From Myxococcus qinghaiensis (GTDB lineage Bacteria; Myxococcota; Myxococcia; Myxococcales; Myxococcaceae): a stretch of 64,000 nucleotides of DNA. Shown piece by piece: positions 62,645 through 64,000 of the stretch. The stretch is taken from NCBI RefSeq assembly GCF_024198215.1, contig NZ_JAKCFA010000028.1:62001-126000 (forward strand). Direction: 5' to 3'. A model generated the notes under the pieces. That model had not been told where the DNA came from and searched no databases. It was given only the letters and a program-made list of their open reading frames with translations. A program made the position numbers and the translations under genes. Positions within the stretch are counted from its first letter, which is position 1. Each line of letters starts with the position of its first letter.

Positions 62645-62668
62645 CGGCCTCTAGTTTCTCAAAGGCCG
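62645..62668 (+). promoter_or_regulatory. Possible leader hairpin upstream of the cold-shock gene
   Basis: A 6-bp stem CGGCCT (62645-62650) and AGGCCG (62663-62668) around a 12-nt A/T-rich loop, 40 nt before the cold-shock ATG. Cold-shock mRNAs often have structured, temperature-responsive leaders. Whether this lies inside the transcript is unknown because the promoter was not identified. Confidence 0.35.
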
Positions 62669-62708
62669 ATAACCGCGGCGCGCCGCACCACCCGAGAGAA
62701 CGCGATAC

Positions 62709-62912
62709 ATGGCAACTGGTACCGTGAAGTGGTTCAACGATGCGAAGGGCTTTGGGTTCATCGTGCAGGACGGTGGTGGTGAGGACGTGTTCGTCCACCA
62801 CACGGCCATCAACATGGATGGCTTCCGGACGCTGCAGGAAGGCCAGAAGGTGGAGTTCGAGGTCGGCCGCGGCCCCAAGGGCCTGCAGGCGCAGAACGTG
62901 CGCGCCGGCTGA
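62709..62912 (+). CDS. Cold-shock protein (CspA family)
   Basis: A 67-aa single cold-shock domain. RNP1 is KGFGFIVQD and RNP2 is DVFVHHTAI, with the family opening GTVKWFNDAKGFGFI and the ending GPKGLQAQNVRAG. It binds single-stranded nucleic acid and acts as an RNA chaperone. The ribosome-binding site is modest (GAGAAC). Monocistronic: it has its own terminator at 62936 and is divergent from the membrane protein at 61921. A hairpin in the upstream region may be part of the leader. Confidence 0.96.
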   Translation: MATGTVKWFNDAKGFGFIVQDGGGEDVFVHHTAINMDGFRTLQEGQKVEFEVGRGPKGLQAQNVRAG

Positions 62913-62935
62913 AGCAGCCCGGCACGGAGTTCCCT

Positions 62936-62978
62936 GAAGCCCGGCATCCGCGCGCGCGGGGTCGGGCTTCTTCCTTTT
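62936..62978 (+). terminator. Intrinsic terminator after the cold-shock gene
   Basis: Stem GAAGCCCG (62936-62943) and CGGGCTTC (62963-62970) with a G+C-rich loop that can extend the stem, followed by TTCCTTTT. It lies 24 nt after the stop codon. Confidence 0.8.
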
Positions 62979-63018
62979 GCTGTTCGGCGGCGCGGGGGCT
63001 TGAGAGGCTGAAGAGGCC

Positions 63019-63585
63019 ATGCGTCTGCCCCGCTTCCCCCGAGTCATCGGCTTCGACGATGCGCCCTTCGCCCGCCGCGCGGGCTCCGCCGTGCAATTGG
63101 CGGGCGTGGTGTGCGCGGGCACGCGCTTCGAGGGGCTCGTCTGGGGCCGCGTGCGGCGCGACGGCTGGAACTCCACGCGCGAGGTGTGCCGGCTGCTGGA
63201 GGGCGGCAAGTTCCTGCCGCAGCTGCACCTGGTGCTGCTGGATGGCATCGCCTTCGGGGGCTTCAACGTCGTGGACCTGCCGGAGCTGGCGGCGCGCCTT
63301 CGCACGCCCTGCGTGGCGGTGATGCGGCGGCCTCCGGATTTGGACGCGGTGGAGCGCGCGCTGCGGCGCCTGCCTCGCGCGGACGCGAGGTGGGCCAGGC
63401 TGCGCGGTGCGGGCGACATCCATCAGCTGGGTGGCTTCACCTTCCAGGCGCAGGGCGCGGAGCCCGCCTTCGTCGCGGACGCGCTCGCGCTGGTGACGGA
63501 CAAGGGCCGCGTCCCGGAGGCGCTGCGGCTGGCGCACCTCATCGGCTCGGCCGTCATCACCGGCGAGAGCAGTCAGCGCGCCTGA
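63019..63585 (+). CDS. DUF99-family protein (endonuclease V-like fold)
   Basis: A 188-aa protein behind GAAGAGG. It carries the DUF99 pattern: RVIGFDDAPFARRAGSAVQL at the N-terminus, VQLAGVVCAGTRFEGLVWG, LHLVLLDGIAFGGFNVVDL in the centre, TPCVAVMRRPPDL and a final PEALRLAHLIGSAVITGES. The family is related to the RNase H/endonuclease V fold and is best known in archaea. The Asp-Asp of FDDAPF and Asp of LLDGIAFGGFN are candidate metal ligands. Its biochemical role is not established. It follows the cold-shock terminator and is separate from it. Confidence 0.85.
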   Translation: MRLPRFPRVIGFDDAPFARRAGSAVQLAGVVCAGTRFEGLVWGRVRRDGWNSTREVCRLLEGGKFLPQLHLVLLDGIAFGGFNVVDLPELAARLRTPCVAVMRRPPDLDAVERALRRLPRADARWARLRGAGDIHQLGGFTFQAQGAEPAFVADALALVTDKGRVPEALRLAHLIGSAVITGESSQRA

Positions 63586-63790
63586 GTCATCCCGGACTCG
63601 ATTTCACATCCGGCTTGGAGCATTCGCGTTGGCGTGGAAAGCGCTGTGGGGTGGCGGCAATCTTCCGCCGGGCCGGGTCCAACCCGACACAATTCCTTTC
63701 GACTATTCCAGGGCTGACAGAGTCGCGGGGGGGTGTATCGAGCGGGCCCGGATGTTTGTTATTGTTTACCCTCCCCAGGAGGGAGGGCTC

Positions 63791-64000
63791 ATGTTCGAAG
63801 TCTCCAACGATACGAACCGTCGCACGGTCACCGTTCGGTTGAAGGGCTTTGTCCGACCCAATGAGATGAAGGATTTCGCCACGGCCTATCGGGCCGCGAC
63901 GGATACGTATGCGGGAGGCCGGCACCTGGTGCTGGCGGATATGCGGGGCTTGAAGGCGCTGGAACCGGAGTCCGCCACGATTTTCGGTGAAGTCGTGGCT
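63791..64000 (+). CDS. Small soluble protein, 5' part only (runs off the window)
   Basis: An ATG at 63791 behind CAGGAGGGAGGG opens a frame that stays open for 70 codons to the window end. The translation MFEVSNDTNRRTVTVRLKGF, then RPNEMKDFATAYRAATDTYA and HLVLADMRGLKALEPESA, has the beta-alpha order of SpoIIAA-like/STAS-like small proteins. The domain call is tentative because the C-terminus is missing. The 205-nt region before it is less G+C rich near 63750-63770 (TTTGTTATTGTTTACC), probably its promoter. Confidence 0.6.
   Translation, partial: MFEVSNDTNRRTVTVRLKGFVRPNEMKDFATAYRAATDTYAGGRHLVLADMRGLKALEPESATIFGEVVA

Overview
The window reads as a chromosomal segment of a myxobacterium, most likely Myxococcaceae (Myxococcus, Corallococcus or a close relative). 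Base composition is very G+C rich, with strong G/C preference at third codon positions. There are many sensor kinases and stand-alone receiver proteins, a Ser/Thr protein kinase with a PilZ-like domain, numerous lipoproteins, and a lipoprotein toxin/immunity operon of a myxobacterial kind. The genus is an inference from gene content; no rRNA, tRNA or other strict marker is present.

Layout. 1-3021: 5' part of a SNF2-type helicase (minus) divergent from a membrane PAS/GAF histidine kinase. 3284-9656: compact plus-strand operon of a five-haem-motif lipoprotein cytochrome, a FIST sensor, a hybrid kinase with three receivers and a single-domain receiver. 9814-11729: a tryptophan-dioxygenase-like haem protein overlapping an O-methyltransferase. 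11899-14764: NarL-type regulator and NtrB-like kinase transcribed divergently, then a second stand-alone receiver. 14783-17965: UbiB/ABC1 protein and a Ser/Thr kinase. 18689-24225: Cys-rich lipoprotein, a duplicated S41 peptidase-like protein and a triple-GAF kinase. 24390-27590: aldo/keto reductase, Tat-exported PhoX-like protein, two tiny membrane proteins and a small regulator. 27621-36005: four genes joined by 4-nt overlaps, coding for a 1969-aa kinase with a huge HAMP array, CheR, a CheB-like protein and a REC-PAS-like protein. 36245-40234: KaiC-like ATPase with a receiver, and an ECF sigma/anti-sigma pair. 40371-48197: SulP transporter and a DAB-type inorganic-carbon uptake operon. 47901-52691: outer-membrane-barrel-like protein, lipoprotein toxin and immunity protein. 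52889-64000: lipoproteins, AtoE-like fatty-acid transporter, secreted proteins, a membrane pyrophosphatase, cold-shock protein and a DUF99 protein.

How the genes work together. The window is dominated by signal transduction: at least five histidine kinases, five stand-alone receiver proteins, one ECF sigma factor and one eukaryote-like kinase. Several modules pair a sensor with a plausible effector: haem/FIST/kinase at 3284-9656, HAMP-kinase/CheR/CheB-like/REC at 27621-36005, and an ECF pair divergent from the SulP-DAB operon at 39027-48197. The strongest candidates for less described biology are the barrel-toxin-immunity operon with its 297-nt overlap into the DAB operon, the altered dioxygenase/methyltransferase pair, the cytochrome-FIST-kinase operon, and a 33-bp perfect inverted repeat at 57230-57304.

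Limits: all calls come from reading translations and motifs by eye. No database search, structure prediction or alignment was run. Start codons were chosen from ribosome-binding sequences and spacing.
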